Positions 1 to 12,083 of a stretch of 64,000 bases of DNA are shown in pieces. Location: assembly GCA_950106755.1 (NCBI GenBank), contig OX467091.1, positions 12,169,538 through 12,233,537 of the forward strand, written 5' to 3'. This DNA is from Climacium dendroides (taxonomy: Eukaryota; Streptophyta; Bryopsida; Hypnales; Climaciaceae). A model generated the notes under the pieces. It searched no databases, was not told the DNA's origin, and was given only the letters and a program-made list of their open reading frames with translations. Position 1 is the stretch's first letter. Every line of letters starts with the position of its first letter. Both the position numbers and the translations under genes were made by a program.

Positions 1-170
1 GAAATGGGCAGTTTTCCAATAGCAAAAATGCTTTTTCCTTTGATATCTAAGTAGGATCACAGGTCTAGATTTAAGGTATGCACAACTGTACAAAACTTTG
101 CAAACTTCCCAATTTTAAATGAATATCACCACGACTGTCATCGATAGAAGCAAGTAAGCAGCGCACTTAC

Positions 171-415
171 CGATTTTCCTCAAAGCTAAATAACTCATCT
201 CCATGCTGGAAACCCTCGAGGATGCAACCCACACCCGAAATGCTGAAAATTGTGATACAAGAATGACACTGATACGCAAAGAGAACTACCTCTCGACCAG
301 CACTGTACACAACTCCTCGCAGGTTAAAAAAGTACGACACTAAGAAATCATTTAATGGTATCGAAGGCTTCAATCTTTCATACTTTGTGGAAGACTTTCT
401 TTCTAGTCGGCACAC
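171..415 (-). other. possible exon of an unidentified gene at the window edge
   Basis: On the minus strand a short open frame ends exactly at a strong splice donor (GTAAGT, complement of 165-170), so the last exon base would be 171. The frame is moderately hydrophobic and of ordinary protein composition, and it is less AT-rich than the DNA to its right. A possible acceptor (polypyrimidine run then TACAG) lies near 300, so the true exon may be only about 130 bases. No family is recognisable, and the rest of the gene would lie left of the window. This is inference from splice signals alone; it could be chance. Confidence 0.22.
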
Positions 416-2289
416 GAGGCAACTTCTGGCTCGATGTCGGCAAAGCTACCATTTTACTCGATGTCGGTAGACATGCTATCAGAATCTTAATAGGAAGAGT
501 CGTGTGGTTCAAATAAATTTTCACCAAAAGTTTATGTTACTTTGGTAGATAGGGAATTTCATTGAAATGGCATATTCTATACACCATTTCCAAGCCCGCA
601 TGGTGTAAACCGTAAAAATTCCAAAGCTGTGGATGGTGCCATTTTAACAAAAATCTTCACATAGTGCCTACTATTGCACTAGAAAAAAATAGTGGCAAAA
701 ATTTATACATATATATGATAGCTGATAGCATAAAAATGTCTTGATGGAATATAAGATACATCCAAGTTTGAGTGAGGTTTATTAATCTTAGATTATGTAG
801 TAAATGAACACATGCATGTGGTGGATGGATGTCAAAAAAATGAATGATGGTTATGACCCTCTAAGCAATTCAAGGTGTAAGTCATACAAACAATAAAAAA
901 ACCAAAATAAAATTCTAAGTGTAGTATACCAATGGGTATTTATTTAATTGTTCTTTGGGGTGATAAGAGTCAAATGGTGAAATTTTTTTCTTTTGGGGGG
1001 CCCAAAATTCGTTTTTTTTTGTCATGTCATTGATTAATCATATTTGAAAGGATACAAAGTCAATGTAGACCTTTAGCATGTAAGTATTATTGTAATTTTT
1101 TTTCTTTAGCATCTACCACAAAACGAGATTGATTTCAACTTATTTTAACTTAAAATAGTACAACTTTGATAAATTAATATCATATACACGAATAGAATAA
1201 ATTAGTATAGTATTAGAATATGGGTTGATTTTTAGGTGTCTAGAATTGCCACCACATAATAAAAAGATATTGTTAAGTCACTAACTATATCTATGCATTG
1301 TATGTGGGTTATTTCTTTTTGTTTTTGTAGATATTGTCAATGTCAAGTATTAGTCTATTATAATATAATTTTTTTGCATTTGTATTATTGCTTTTAGAAT
1401 AACATTGTAGTTGTGACACATGTCACAAACCACCTACCCTAATCCCATTGATTCACAATCCTATTATGATTCTATATCATTTGTGTATTTGGATGCTTAG
1501 GCACTCATAGACTCTCTATTGTGTCATTATTGTTCATTCTCATGCTTTATTGCATATTAGCACAATGTATTTATACATGACATTTTTGAAACTCGCTATG
1601 TTATAGGAAATGTTTGTATTATTTTGGAAACTTTTATTTTGTATTTATTGTAAGCTTCTCAAACAAGGTTGTTCTTATTTTGAATCTTCAAGATCATATT
1701 TATTTTAAATCAATTTGGAAGATTTCTACAAGTCAATATAGAGCCCTTTTGTTTTGCTCAAATTGTGCTCTTGTGGATGATGTGATATATAAAAATGAGT
1801 AACTCTTTGAGTTATAAATCAAGGGCTTGGAAGGTATTGAATTATATTGATAGTGGGATTTTGATGGGGTTTCATTTTCTTTTCTTAATGTTGTTGTTTG
1901 GCTTAAGGAAGAAACCCAATGCTTTTTGCATCTTTTGAGTAGAGCCTAGGCAGCCCACACTTTGAAATGAACTATGTAGAAAAAGTAATCTTGAGATGAA
2001 CTAATAAGATGCATTACAACACATTCAAGAAGAAATTTATTGAATGAGCTTTGGCATATTTGACAATTTGTTGAATATTTTGATCCTTTTCTTGAGAAGT
2101 GAGTGTATGAATCAAGTGAGACCACCAATGAAAATTTAAAAAATTGTGGCATGTGTAATTCATAGATTTGCTCACAATAATAGTTTGGAGCACATGGAAA
2201 ATCATTTCAAGATTTGATCTTCAACCATTAGAAAATACGTTGACATAGTTTGTGACATACTTACTAATAGAAACTAATTATTTAGCTTT
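416..2289. other. AT-rich intergenic DNA
   Basis: No convincing gene. Short direct repeats of a CTCGATGTCGG motif occur near 431 and 458. At 641-668 a segment resembles, in reverse complement, the end of the CACTA-like repeat at 35257-35592 (CACTAT followed by TTTTGTTAAAATGG), so a transposon end fragment is likely here. The rest is simple AT-rich sequence. Confidence 0.5.
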
Positions 2290-2880
2290 TACATTAGCAT
2301 TCTAAATAATCATTGCCTTCATAGCATCATCACACAGTTTGAGGAATTAATGAGTTTGCCCAACATATGTGGTGCAATTAATGGGGCACATGTATCATTA
2401 GCAAAAAATTCAAGCAAGAGAGTCATAATGATATCTAATGATTTTTTCAATAGGAAGAAATTTCATTGCATTATATTGCAAGAAGTTCGTGATTTACAAA
2501 AGATTTTTTGGAATGCATGAGAATACCAATCTAGAGGAATGTTTGGTTGATGGTGGCTTGTTTAAATTGTCAAATTTGTACAAGGACTTGAGGAACCAAG
2601 AGTCCAAGACATTTAGCAAAAATAGCGGTTTTGGTTGGAGATATAAGGTGTGCTTTTTATTTGATTGGAGATGTTGCCTATTCCATTCACCTATTTGATG
2701 AAGAATTGGAAGGTTCCTAATGATTTGTAAATGAAAAGGTTTAACAATCCTGTAAATTTTAGAGTTGACAAAGTTGCTAGGATTATAGTAACTTATTGTT
2801 AATTACACAATTATTGTGAGTTGTTGAACTAGCTAGAGCCTCATGTGCCTAATGTAGATTTATTAAAAAACCCACTTGAT
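2290..2880 (+). pseudogene. decayed PIF/Harbinger-type transposase (HARBI1/DDE_Tnp_4 family)
   Basis: Reading the plus strand across two or more frames shows the landmarks of a Harbinger nuclease. Near 2341-2400 is a block matching the family's LPNxxGAIDGTH core. It is followed by a block like NRKGYHSIVLQ (2446-2490), then a GD-AYP-L block with MKNWK (2665-2720), and a C-terminal block like 'A-I-LHN-CE' (2775-2830). The first catalytic Asp reads Asn (GAINGAH). A stop at about 2518 and several frame changes follow, so no functional enzyme can be made. Terminal inverted repeats were not found by eye. Family assignment rests on motif order, which I consider reliable; exact borders are not. Confidence 0.62.
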
Positions 2881-5460
2881 GGATTTGGAAATACAAGATA
2901 ACACGTGATTAGGGAGGGAAAAGAAGCAAAACATGATGGTGAAAGACTTAGTTTAGCCAATAGGTTATAGAGCCCCCCCCAAAATGAATGATTGCAATTT
3001 GCAATGATATTTGTATTGTATTTTGTCTAAACTTTGAATTCAAATATCTCTAACCATAGTTTTTCCTTGCTTTGCTTTCTTTTCTTAGTACATTAACTTC
3101 ATCTTCCCCCACATATTATGCATTTGTTGTCAAGTTCTCTGAGTGTTGTTAGGGAACTATGTATTGAGTTGCTTTTCAAAGAACTTTCAATTTACTTGCT
3201 TGAAGAGCTTGAGGTTAAACTACCAATATTTCTCCTCACACATATCCACAAGAAATCTCAAAGCCAAACTCTTCCTTCTACTCCCTCTTTACATTAGGAA
3301 TAGTATTCCTATCCCTCTTTTTAGTCACTTGAGAACCATCAACCCTTTCATTATGAAAGATTAGTGTTAATAACCTTGGCTTTTGGGAAGCTCTATAATG
3401 CCACATTGAACTTCAAACCCTAACTCACTCTTCTAAGTAAAAGAAACAACCACAACTTGAAATGAAGAGAATAAGCTCACTATCAAAGAAGAGAAGATGA
3501 TGGATCATAGTCTTTGCTCTTGGTTGAATGTTTAGTCACCTTTAAGCACTGTTGCATTTTCCTATCTTGTCCTTTTGTTTTGTGGCTTGGTATGACAACT
3601 TAGCAATTGAAATCTTTCCAAAAGATGATCCAATCGGAATATTGAAGTACTATCTTGGAAAAAGCTAAAATTGCAACCCCAACTTCCATATATTGCAATT
3701 GTTCCTACTATTTTCTACCTTACAATAAACCACTTGAAAGACACTCTAAAAGACAAAAATCATAGTAATTTTAGTAAATCACGATTACACTAATTAACCT
3801 CTAAGGACCAAACTACATTTTTTTAGCAACATAGCAATTTTGGGAAGCTTACTATGAATGAAGTTTTATTTTTTTCTTTGAAATTTTCACACAACATGGG
3901 GATGAGGTTTTTCATTGAAGCCCAACAATTTTCATAACTTTTGATTACATGTTAAAAAGTTATTGTATGGTATATAGGTTTTTCCTCAAATGGGTGGATT
4001 AGGTAGATAAAAAAATCACTTTCTTGAAAAACAAATATTTGAAATTGATTCTCTAGATTTATATATATTTGGAATTTTTTAATCATTTGATTTTGATTAA
4101 TGAGTCAAAAATGATGGATTATAGTTTGTAGGTAGTTATGGATTCTCTACTTTAAAATAAACTTTGAAGTCTTTTATTTAACTCAATTTTTAATATTTAA
4201 AAATAAAATAAAATCATAGGATGTAGATTATTTATTATAACACTACAACCATTGGAATTGGCATTTTTCAATTCCATAACTAAGTTCTTCACAATTTTTT
4301 ATTTTGAATCATTCTCTACTTTTTTCCACTTACTATTTTTTTCCTATGTATTGTACAATTCCAAATGATTGGAAAATTTTCAAGCATGTAGCCAACTTAC
4401 CTTGAAGAATGAATCCAAAGAAGCACCACCATTTGGACATTTTTTCCATACAAATGTGACCTTGTAAAGTACAACTGTTTAGTTTTTCGTAGGGCCAAAA
4501 AAAGGATTTTTGGTGCTTCAAATGCTAATATCTTGCAATCTATACGGTGGAAATTTTTAAAATTTTTTCTACATCTTCTCAAACCAGCATACTATAGGAT
4601 CTGTTGGTTACATGAGTCCAAAAAAGATTCTTTTTTCTCCCTGAAATTTGGTGTTTGTAAAAAAAATGATAGCTTTGGAGTGGTTTTGGTGAAACATTAT
4701 TTGAAAACCTTCAAGGATTAAGCACATTTCACTCCAAATTGGATGTAAGTTAAAGTTATATTTGGTGAGGCAATTATACTAGACTATTGACGATAACTTT
4801 AGTGGCAACCAATAACCGCACCTAAATTTTCCAAAATCTAATCTAAATTATTCATTTAACCACCAATAAGTGTTCATTTAGGCCCCTGTATATTCATTCA
4901 ACAACTAATCACTTTACAACTAAACCACCATTTTTACCATTTATTACTTCCTGCCATTTCTTACCCCGACAACATTCATCCAATTCCAAATCCCATCGAG
5001 CCTATTCCCACCTTTCATCATTCCCAGCGGTAATAGGTGTTGACGGAGTTGGGCACCGGACGGTGAAAGGCCCTCCAACCTTCCTCCCGAAGCCCCAGGG
5101 CAATCAATCCCTAGGTTATCCTGTTCGTGCGCTGGATTGTTTGAGTAGTGTTGCTGTCGTCAAGCTCAGTGCGTGTTTTCGGGCATCGGCATCTCGTCGT
5201 GGTGCTGCGGTTGGTGGCGATGGAGTGGGAGCTGGAATGATAAAGGCGGCGTGGGCCGTGAAGGCAAAGTGTTGTGGAGTCTGATGCGGTAGGTTATGGT
5301 GTAGAATGCTGAAGGATGTGCAGTTGTTTGGAGTCGAGGAATTGCTCTGGTTTGCCCTAGCTGAAGGGAAGGAGTGGTGAGGGGGAAGGTCAGCTCATGA
5401 GGGCGCCACGGGAGGAGGGGAAGAGGTGCAGCGCCAGACGGAGAAGGAAGCATAGGTGTG
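2881..5460. other. AT-rich intergenic DNA with a repeat fragment
   Basis: No gene recognised up to about 5.0 kb. The stretch 4480-4730 resembles the interior and right end of the dispersed repeat family described at 32087-32668 (AAATGCTAATATCTT-like start, CCTTCAAGGATTAA-like end). From about 5040 the base composition becomes GC-richer. Reading frames there lack an ATG in a sensible position, so I read 5040-5460 as promoter or leader DNA of the gene that follows. Confidence 0.45.
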
Positions 5461-5470
5461 TTAAGGACAC

Positions 5471-5479
5471 TATATATAC
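5471..5479 (+). promoter_or_regulatory. candidate TATA box of the At1g76660-like gene
   Basis: A CTATATATA stretch stands at the border between the GC-richer block and the leader of the downstream gene. If used, transcription would begin near 5505 and the leader to the ATG at 6525 (about 1 kb) must contain at least one intron, because many stops and upstream ATGs intervene. Position is the only support. Confidence 0.3.
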
Positions 5480-6524
5480 GATTGGCTTGAGAGCAGCATT
5501 GTGCAGTTTCTTAGTTGAATACTGTGCTTAGTTTTGTTCTTTATGTTTGCATGCCTGCAGTTTATAAATGGAAGGTTGTAGCCTTAAGACTTGTCCGTGG
5601 CAGTGGCTAAACGTTTGGTGCTCGCATGGAGTCGGACCGACTTCGAAGTAAATTTTGTAGGAAGTCTTGAGCCTATACGGGGAGTTTGATGAGGTGGAAT
5701 CTTCTTGTTTGAGATGCTATGGCTTGACCTCTCCTGCCCTTCTGAAGTCTTCATGATAGAAGAGGACACACCGAAAGAACTCCTCTGTGATAGGTTACCA
5801 ACTGATTATGAGGACAAGCAAAGGAGAACCAAGTACAGGACCTGATTCCGTGTGTCCCTGAAATGTGATCATGGAGTGAATTGGACATTTCTGGTGAATT
5901 GTGGCAGATTAGGGGCGGAGATCTTTATCTGCAATCAATAACTGATGATGAAGAAGACTTGGATATTGGAACTTTGGCGATGTGCCATTGATGAAAAGCA
6001 CTTCTGAAGGAGGAGACATTGGCGTCTTCCGACCTCTTCTGAGGTTGAGACTTCTTACCTTTTTCTTATGCACTTGTTCCTGCTAGATGTCAACGAATGT
6101 GTTGTAATAATTTTGAGCACACGAGGGATACAACTAGTCATTTTATACTACTGTTCCACAGTCTTGGCTGTTTTTCATGTGTATTATAATTAAAGTGTTG
6201 GCTCATATTTCATCACTTGTAGTATTATTTGGTCATAATTGAGATGATTGATCTTGGCCCATGTATTTTTCCGAAGAGATCCTAATTGCGTACTGCTATC
6301 ACCCTGATCCAAAGAACTGTAGTGTGTTTGCTTGTGACCCGTTTGCATATTACCTTTGGAAGATGTGACACAGACGTTCGTTCTCTTGGCAGTTGCATCA
6401 ATTAGAGATGTCAATCGTGGTAGAGCTGGCATGGTGTACAGCTGCTTACGGGGTTACTGGTTTACTTTTTGCTCCGATCTAGAAGCGATATGGATTTGTC
6501 TAATACGGATTATTAATGATGCAG
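5480..6524 (+). other. likely spliced 5' leader / first intron of the At1g76660-like gene
   Basis: There is no long open frame. The stretch ends in an intron-like 3' end (AT-rich tract then GATGCAG at 6518-6524) directly before the ATG at 6525. In Arabidopsis relatives a short first exon encodes a few residues before the Gly-Gly-Cys-Trp block, so a short coding exon may be hidden here. I could not identify it. Confidence 0.4.
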
Positions 6525-8937
6525 ATGGCACGAGGTGGTTGCTGTTGGAGTGGTCTTGGTTCGCTATCTCGCAAGAATAAAAAGCGAATAGCTCCGGCTA
6601 TACAGATTTCACAGGCTACTGATCCCCAGGGTCAATTTGCCTTTCTTCTTGCGCCCCCTTCATCTCCAGCCTCTCACCAGAATTCTATGGTGCCATCCTC
6701 TGCTCAGTCACCCCACTACCGTCCAACATGTCCTGTTCCTCCGGGTGGCGGCTCGAGAATTCCATTAGAAACACAATCCAATATGTTCACTGTGGGTCCT
6801 TATGCTCATGAAACGGCACTTGTCTCTCCTCCAGTTTTTTCCACGTTCACGACGGCCCCCTCGACAGCTCCTTTCACACCTCCGCCAGAGCTCGCAGCTC
6901 AATTCACCAGGCCTTCTTCCCCTGATGTTCCATTTGCAAAGCTGCTAGGGTCGTCGTTCACGGAGCAAAGACCTGGGAAGCGAGAGCCGGAGCCCCCGTA
7001 TTCTGCTTCTCCGTTCGCCTCCCCGGATTACTATCAGCATGATCAAAATCAGCAAGATGACTTGCAGGTTGCATATCAGTTGTATCCGGGAAGTCCACTG
7101 GGTCGTATAATTTCTCCTGCCGGCACAACAGGTGCGTCAACACCCTTTGGTGGAGGAGGCACTACTGGCACTACAACACCCCATGCAGAGAGTGATAATC
7201 CCACTCCGCTGACCGTCCTTCCAGCCGTTGTAAGTATACTCCCAAACCTTGAGCATCAGGTTGCTGAGGGTCTTCACCAAAGGAGCGTTTTAGATTCCCA
7301 ATGCGGCCCAGGAGAACCTTTGAGTGATAGCTATAGAGAGAGGAATGGAAGCTTCGACGGTAACGCACGGTTCATGGGATCCATGTTACATGAACGTGAT
7401 GGATTTGATTCAAACTCAAACTCGTATGGAAATGAACGGTACAGTGGAAGTTTAAGTGGCCTCAATGAGGTTTTGGAGGGCCGGAATAGGTATTCAAAAT
7501 TACAGCAGGACAAGCAAGCACGTCACACGGATATGGATTCAAAAGAAGAGGTGGAGGACGATATTCGGGAGGATGATTTGCTTGAGCTGCCGATGCTGTC
7601 GGGCACTGAGGTCTCTCAGTGCGATTCCAGGCCCTCACGATCACCTAGTGGCAGTAGCAGATTTCAGAGCAAGGCAGGGAGCAATGTAGGGAGCAATGTA
7701 GGGAGTAAGGCTGGAAGTAAGGCAGGGAGCAAGGCAGGGAGTAAGGCGGGAAGTAAGGCAGGAAGTAAGGCAGCAAGTAAGGCAGGGAGTAAGGCAGGGA
7801 GTAAAGGAGGAAGCAAGACTGGGTCTGATGCTTTGAAGGACTGGGATCACAGTGAAGAGAATTTACTGGAATATGCATTTAGTTTGCTGGAAGGAACCAA
7901 CGGAAACAAACCGGGGACAATTGGTTGGGCGCCATTGGATACCTCACTTTCAAGAGTATCTGAAGCTTCCTCCCATTTATCTTCTGACCCGGAACATTCG
8001 ACTGAAGAGAGTAGAGCGAATTCTTTGAGGGTGAACTCTCCGCATGCAGGTGACCACGCTCGTAAGTGTAGCAACGATGTGTCTCCGGAATCAAAAGCTG
8101 CGGGAGCAAGTGTGGTGCCCGAGGAGACGAACCCTCCGGTTGAACATTGGGACAGAGATCCTGGTAGGAGAACAATAATTGCCTGCAGCAGCAAATGATA
8201 TCTGAATTTTGCTCTGTAGATTTCATTTCTAGCTTCTTCTCATCTTATTCAGGGCACCTTGTTGTTTTTACAGTGTATGAGGTTTACCGTAGCCAGTATG
8301 CTTGCTGATTAGTTGTGACTAATATTTTTGCGCACCTAATGTCTTACAGGTTGCTGTTCAAGATGCGAGTCGCTCGTCTCTCAATGTGAGCAGTTATCAG
8401 TGGCGTTGAAGGAGGCAGAAAGAAAACAATTGGAGAAAGAACGCCTTGCGGAGGAAAGAGAACAACAAATACGGCACCTTACAAAGCTACTGCAGTCGGG
8501 GGTATGCATGCATCTTGGTTTGGACAGCAAATTCTTTAGAGACTCAGGCTTATCTTTCAGTTAAATCATGTTCTGGCAAGGTTCAGCGTTCAATACAAGT
8601 TCTAACTCTAACTAAGATTCACCATGATAGATCATCACTTGACACGCGGTTTTATGCATAACATGAAATATTGCGAAGTCATTGACTGCGTCTAGGCGAG
8701 GATAAAGTGGGGGCACTGGTTATTGTCTAGTAGGAATTCAGATTTTAAATACCTACGGGCTCGATTCATAGTTTCATGGATTTCGTTCATCTCATATTTT
8801 GCTCCAGCTCTCATTTCATGTTTTAAGTCGGTGATATGTTTTCTCTGGCTTTGCAGGGCCTCCAGAAATACGTGGGAGATTTCTCAAGATCTGGCAATCA
8901 AGTGGTCAAGGATATCAAGGTCGAAGATACATTATGA
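6525..8937 (+). CDS. At1g76660-like (hydroxyproline-rich glycoprotein family) protein, 3 visible coding exons
   Basis: Exons read 6525-8163, 8350-8501 and 8857-8937, about 623 residues. Both introns are GT-AG (186 and 355 bp) and phases match: exon 1 ends one base into a Gly codon, exon 2 ends in phase 0. The N-terminal third matches the plant family typified by Arabidopsis At1g76660: a Gly-Gly-Cys-Cys-Trp block with a basic KNKKRI stretch, LLAPPSSPAS, GPYAHET, SPPVFSTFTTAPSTAPFTPP, SSPDVPFAKLL, and YPGSP. The middle is acidic and Ser-rich, then a Gly-Ser-Lys-Ala repeat (about 7666-7820). The two small 3' exons encode a Cys pair, a Lys/Glu/Gln-rich coiled coil (about 40 residues) and a short tail. 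The family's biochemical role is unknown to me; despite its name there is no signal peptide, so an intracellular location is likely. The start is uncertain: an acceptor-like AG precedes the ATG, and a further upstream exon is possible. Confidence 0.78.
7666..7820 (+). repeat. in-frame 12-bp minisatellite encoding Gly-Ser-Lys-Ala repeats
   Basis: About thirteen copies of a 12-bp unit (AGTAAGGCAGGG and variants) encode a run of Ser-Lys-Ala-Gly and Ser-Asn-Val-Gly tetrapeptides inside the At1g76660-like protein. Unit length is a multiple of three, so copy number can change without breaking the frame. The run is strongly basic in an otherwise acidic region. Confidence 0.9.
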
Positions 8938-10165
8938 AATAGGGATTCTTTCCAAGTTTATTAGCCCTTCAAAGCATAGACATTACATGCAAGGTAATAA
9001 CGAGGACTGGCGATCAATCCTGGTTTGGAGTAGAGTAGTTTCTTACAGTCCTTAGACTTACTGGGCAAATACAGTGCTTGGCCAGATATTCCACTGTTTG
9101 ATTCCTAAGCAGTTCTTAGAGATAGTTTGAGCTGAGGACACAAGTTCATGTCATCATATTTTCATTCTGCAGCGTCACTGTTTGATAGGCTAAATCGACG
9201 CTGCAATTTAATATTTTCTTCGTGGGTGTAAAGTCGTTCAGCCTTTTAGCAGGAATATCTGATCCGGGCAGTTTAATTCCGCTTCATTGCTATAAGAAGG
9301 AATTTTCCCATTTCTACAAGATTCAGTGAGATGTAGATTCTCTTTTCAGCTTGTCAGGTAAGTGGAGAGCCTGTCTCCATTTCTAGGTTCCTAGGTATGA
9401 AGTTCCATGCCCAGCATCATTTCGTTCGGTCTTCATTTATTAATAACTCGAACACGTCGTTCTCTATTATCTCGTTGATCCTCAATTTGGTGATGATTCC
9501 CAGAGAAACAGGATCTCTTGCATGAATTCAATACCTTGTTTCCATGATCTGAATAGAAATGTTTGTGTGCGAAATCTGGAACTGTTGCGCAAATATTAAC
9601 CCCTAAGCGCCTCAGGGGACCAAAAGTGTTCTCACATAGTCTGGAAGTCCAATTGAAAGTGCTGTAACTTTTGCACCCAATGTCTGAAATCAATGAAACT
9701 TGTTGGGATGCAGCCTATGTCTGAATTTAATGAAACTTGTTTGTGTGGTAAAATTTTCAGATCCATTCAAGATGTAAGGTAGCTGCACCCATAACCCTTA
9801 ATTTAAGGGTTTGGGACAATGATTACTAATACACATCCAACAAATTATTGGACTCTACTAGCAAGAGAAAAATAATTCTTGTGCACATTCAAATGTATTA
9901 TTTGGACATTGTGAGTATAAGTTGTGAAATTTTTAAAGAGCCGACTATGAATGCACCTAATACTAGGTTTGTAAATGCACCTAACACTAACATTGGGGTT
10001 TGATAGTACATCCTTGTAATTACATCTATTCACTTCCCCAAATTTTCCATGATTTAAGAAGTGACGGTTATAGATGCATCTAATATTGGCATTGAAACTA
10101 GGGTATGATATTTAGATATAGTACATTCTTGTAATTACGTCTATTTACTACCCTAGATTTTTCAT
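8938..10165. other. 3' flank and intergenic DNA
   Basis: The first few hundred bases are probably the 3' untranslated region of the preceding gene. Later there is a duplicated phrase (GTCTGAA-T-AATGAAACTTGTT at about 9680 and 9719) and a perfect CCCTTAATTTAAGGG palindrome near 9796. At 9597 a TTAACCCCTAAG sequence resembles the end of the TTAA-flanked repeat family seen at 32087. No gene recognised. Confidence 0.45.
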
Positions 10166-10564
10166 GATTTTAGAGGTGACAGTTAGTCAGTGATGGATCT
10201 AGTGGTTTTAGAGGTGACAGTTAGTCAGTGATGGATCTAGTGATTTTAGAGGTGACAATTAGTCAACGATGGATCTAGTGATTTTAGAGGTGACATTTAG
10301 TCAGCGATGGATCTAGTGTTTTTAGAGGTGACAGTTAGTCAACGATGGATGTGGTGATTTTAGAGGTGACAGTTAGTCAGTGATGGATCTAGTGATTTTA
10401 GAGGTGACAGTTAGTCAACAATGGATGTGGTGATTTTAGAGGTGACAGTCAGTCAGCGATGGATCTAGTGATTTTAGAGGTGACAGTTAGTCAACGATGG
10501 ATGTGGTGATTTTAGAGGTGACAATTAGTCAGCGATGGATGTGGTGATTTTAGAGGTGACAATT
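10166..10564. repeat. 38-bp tandem satellite, about 10.5 copies
   Basis: Contiguous 38-bp units begin GATTTTAGAGGTGACA, continue with (G/A)TTAGTCA, and end in ATGGATCTAGT or ATGGATGTGGT. The two end variants alternate irregularly, which points to unequal exchange of higher-order blocks. There are no spacers and no coding frame. Confidence 0.95.
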
Positions 10565-10812
10565 CACCTAATTGCATTTTAATGGATGCAACTTCAAGTG
10601 CTTCTATCTCCTTCATCCAATAAAATTTACTGGATTATTTTTCCTTTGAAGTCTTATTGTAGTAAAATTTTCACATCAATCCAAATTGTTTTGAATGTTT
10701 GGGAGTAATTTGAAGTTCAAAATCAAGACATTTTTTTACTACAGTGAACTTTGGTGGCTTGTTTCTTCTTCATACAATGTCTATATCTAGTATAAAAAAT
10801 TAGGAAAGTTGT

Positions 10813-10908
10813 GCATATTAGTCTAGTTTGTGTAGTTAAAATTTCATATCAATTCCTACTAAAATGCTTCTCACATAAATTTTAACTACACAAACTAGAC
10901 TAATATGC
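10813..10908. repeat. perfect 32-bp inverted repeat with 32-bp spacer
   Basis: The arm 10813-10844 (starts GCATATTAGTCTAG) is the exact reverse complement of 10877-10908. RNA across it would form a 32-bp perfect hairpin. It lies just left of a TTAAGGGTTAA sequence (10941-10951) that may be the end of a repeat starting near 9597. Confidence 0.9.
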
Positions 10909-11190
10909 AAAAAATCCACAAAAATTTAGGCATTAAAGAGTTAAGGGTTAATAATAGAAACTATGCTTTGATCCTCATTTGGTTGCTTTTAGGTATCATT
11001 ACCTCTCCTCGTTGCTAATACTAGAGCCTTGCATCTCTTAGAGTATAGGAAGTAAATTCAATTATTGGAAATTTGCACAACCATTGGTGGATGTTAATCC
11101 CAAAATGCTCAAGACATTTTGGTTTTAGAAACATCATTCATTAGGAGAAAATTGAACCCTCAAAGAAGCCGCTTTGTAATGTAAAAATTT

Positions 11191-11398
11191 GGGTGGGAAG
11201 AGCCTTCTCAACTCACTAATTGGGCCAAGAATTTCATGACGAATTCAAAAATTTGTCATCATTATTCAATCTATCTCCACGATCTCATAAATTGGGGTGG
11301 GAAGAGCCTTCTCAATTCACTAATTTGGGCCAAGAATTGCATGATGAACTCAAAAATTTGTCATCATTGTCCAATCCATCTCAACGATCTTATAAATC
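11191..11398. repeat. two tandem copies of a 104-bp unit
   Basis: The units 11191-11294 and 11295-11398 both begin GGGTGGGAAGAGCCTTCTCAA and stay alignable throughout with scattered substitutions. The short open frames across them share repeated peptide phrases only because of this duplication. Not coding. Confidence 0.85.
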
Positions 11399-12083
11399 TC
11401 ATGATGGTTCTATCATGAAGGATGGAGCACACTCCTTCCACAAATTTCTACACACCAAGTGTCCACAAGCAATCCTACATGGTCACCTAGTAGTTCTAAT
11501 GAGGATGTGGCCACCTTTATACTCATTCAAATATTGGTAGTATTAAAATTAGTAAAAAAACTCGAAGGCTCTTCTTGGGTTCAATTTCCTCCTAATGATT
11601 TTTAAAGTGTTATGGGTCTAAATGTCACTAAGGTATATAAATTTCAACCGCACGATATTATAGTATATGCATTGTAGATAATGTGAATAAAATTTAGAAT
11701 CATTTCACTACATAAATTGCAAGATTACAATGTTTTAATATTGAAAAAAGATGATGAAATTTTCTCAACAACACATTTGGAGGTGAAATTCAATTTCTAT
11801 ACCTATGCAAATGTTCAATAGTCATTTTATTTGCAAAGTGGATTTGAAATGTCAAAAAATAGCAAAAAAATGTTGATAAAAACACATCTAAGGCTAAACC
11901 TCCTACTAAAATGCTTCTCAATCACTCATAAGTATTCCTATTCTTCATTTATTGTTTATTTTTTAGTCTAGAATTTCTTAAGATTAGAAATTTCAATTCA
12001 TATCTCACCACCTCCTCACTTTGGAAGTTGCAATTTCAATTTTCAATTTCTCTTTTCTATAAGTCATCTTTTATTTTTCCATC
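11399..12083. other. AT-rich DNA before the Copia remnant
   Basis: No gene recognised. A 5' LTR of the Copia element would be expected here but no copy of the 13009-13242 LTR sequence is visible. Confidence 0.45.

Noticed and set aside
5063..5284. 73-codon frame in the GC-richer block before the At1g76660-like gene
   Set aside because: It opens with GTG, not ATG, has no recognisable feature, and lies upstream of the likely TATA box.
8164..8198. Stop at 8196-8198 as the true end of the At1g76660-like protein
   Set aside because: A phase-matched donor at 8164 joins to two downstream exons with coherent coiled-coil coding, which chance is unlikely to produce; the read-through form remains possible as an isoform.
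10166..10564. CRISPR-like array
   Set aside because: The 38-bp repeats are contiguous without spacers, and the genome is a plant's; it is a tandem satellite.
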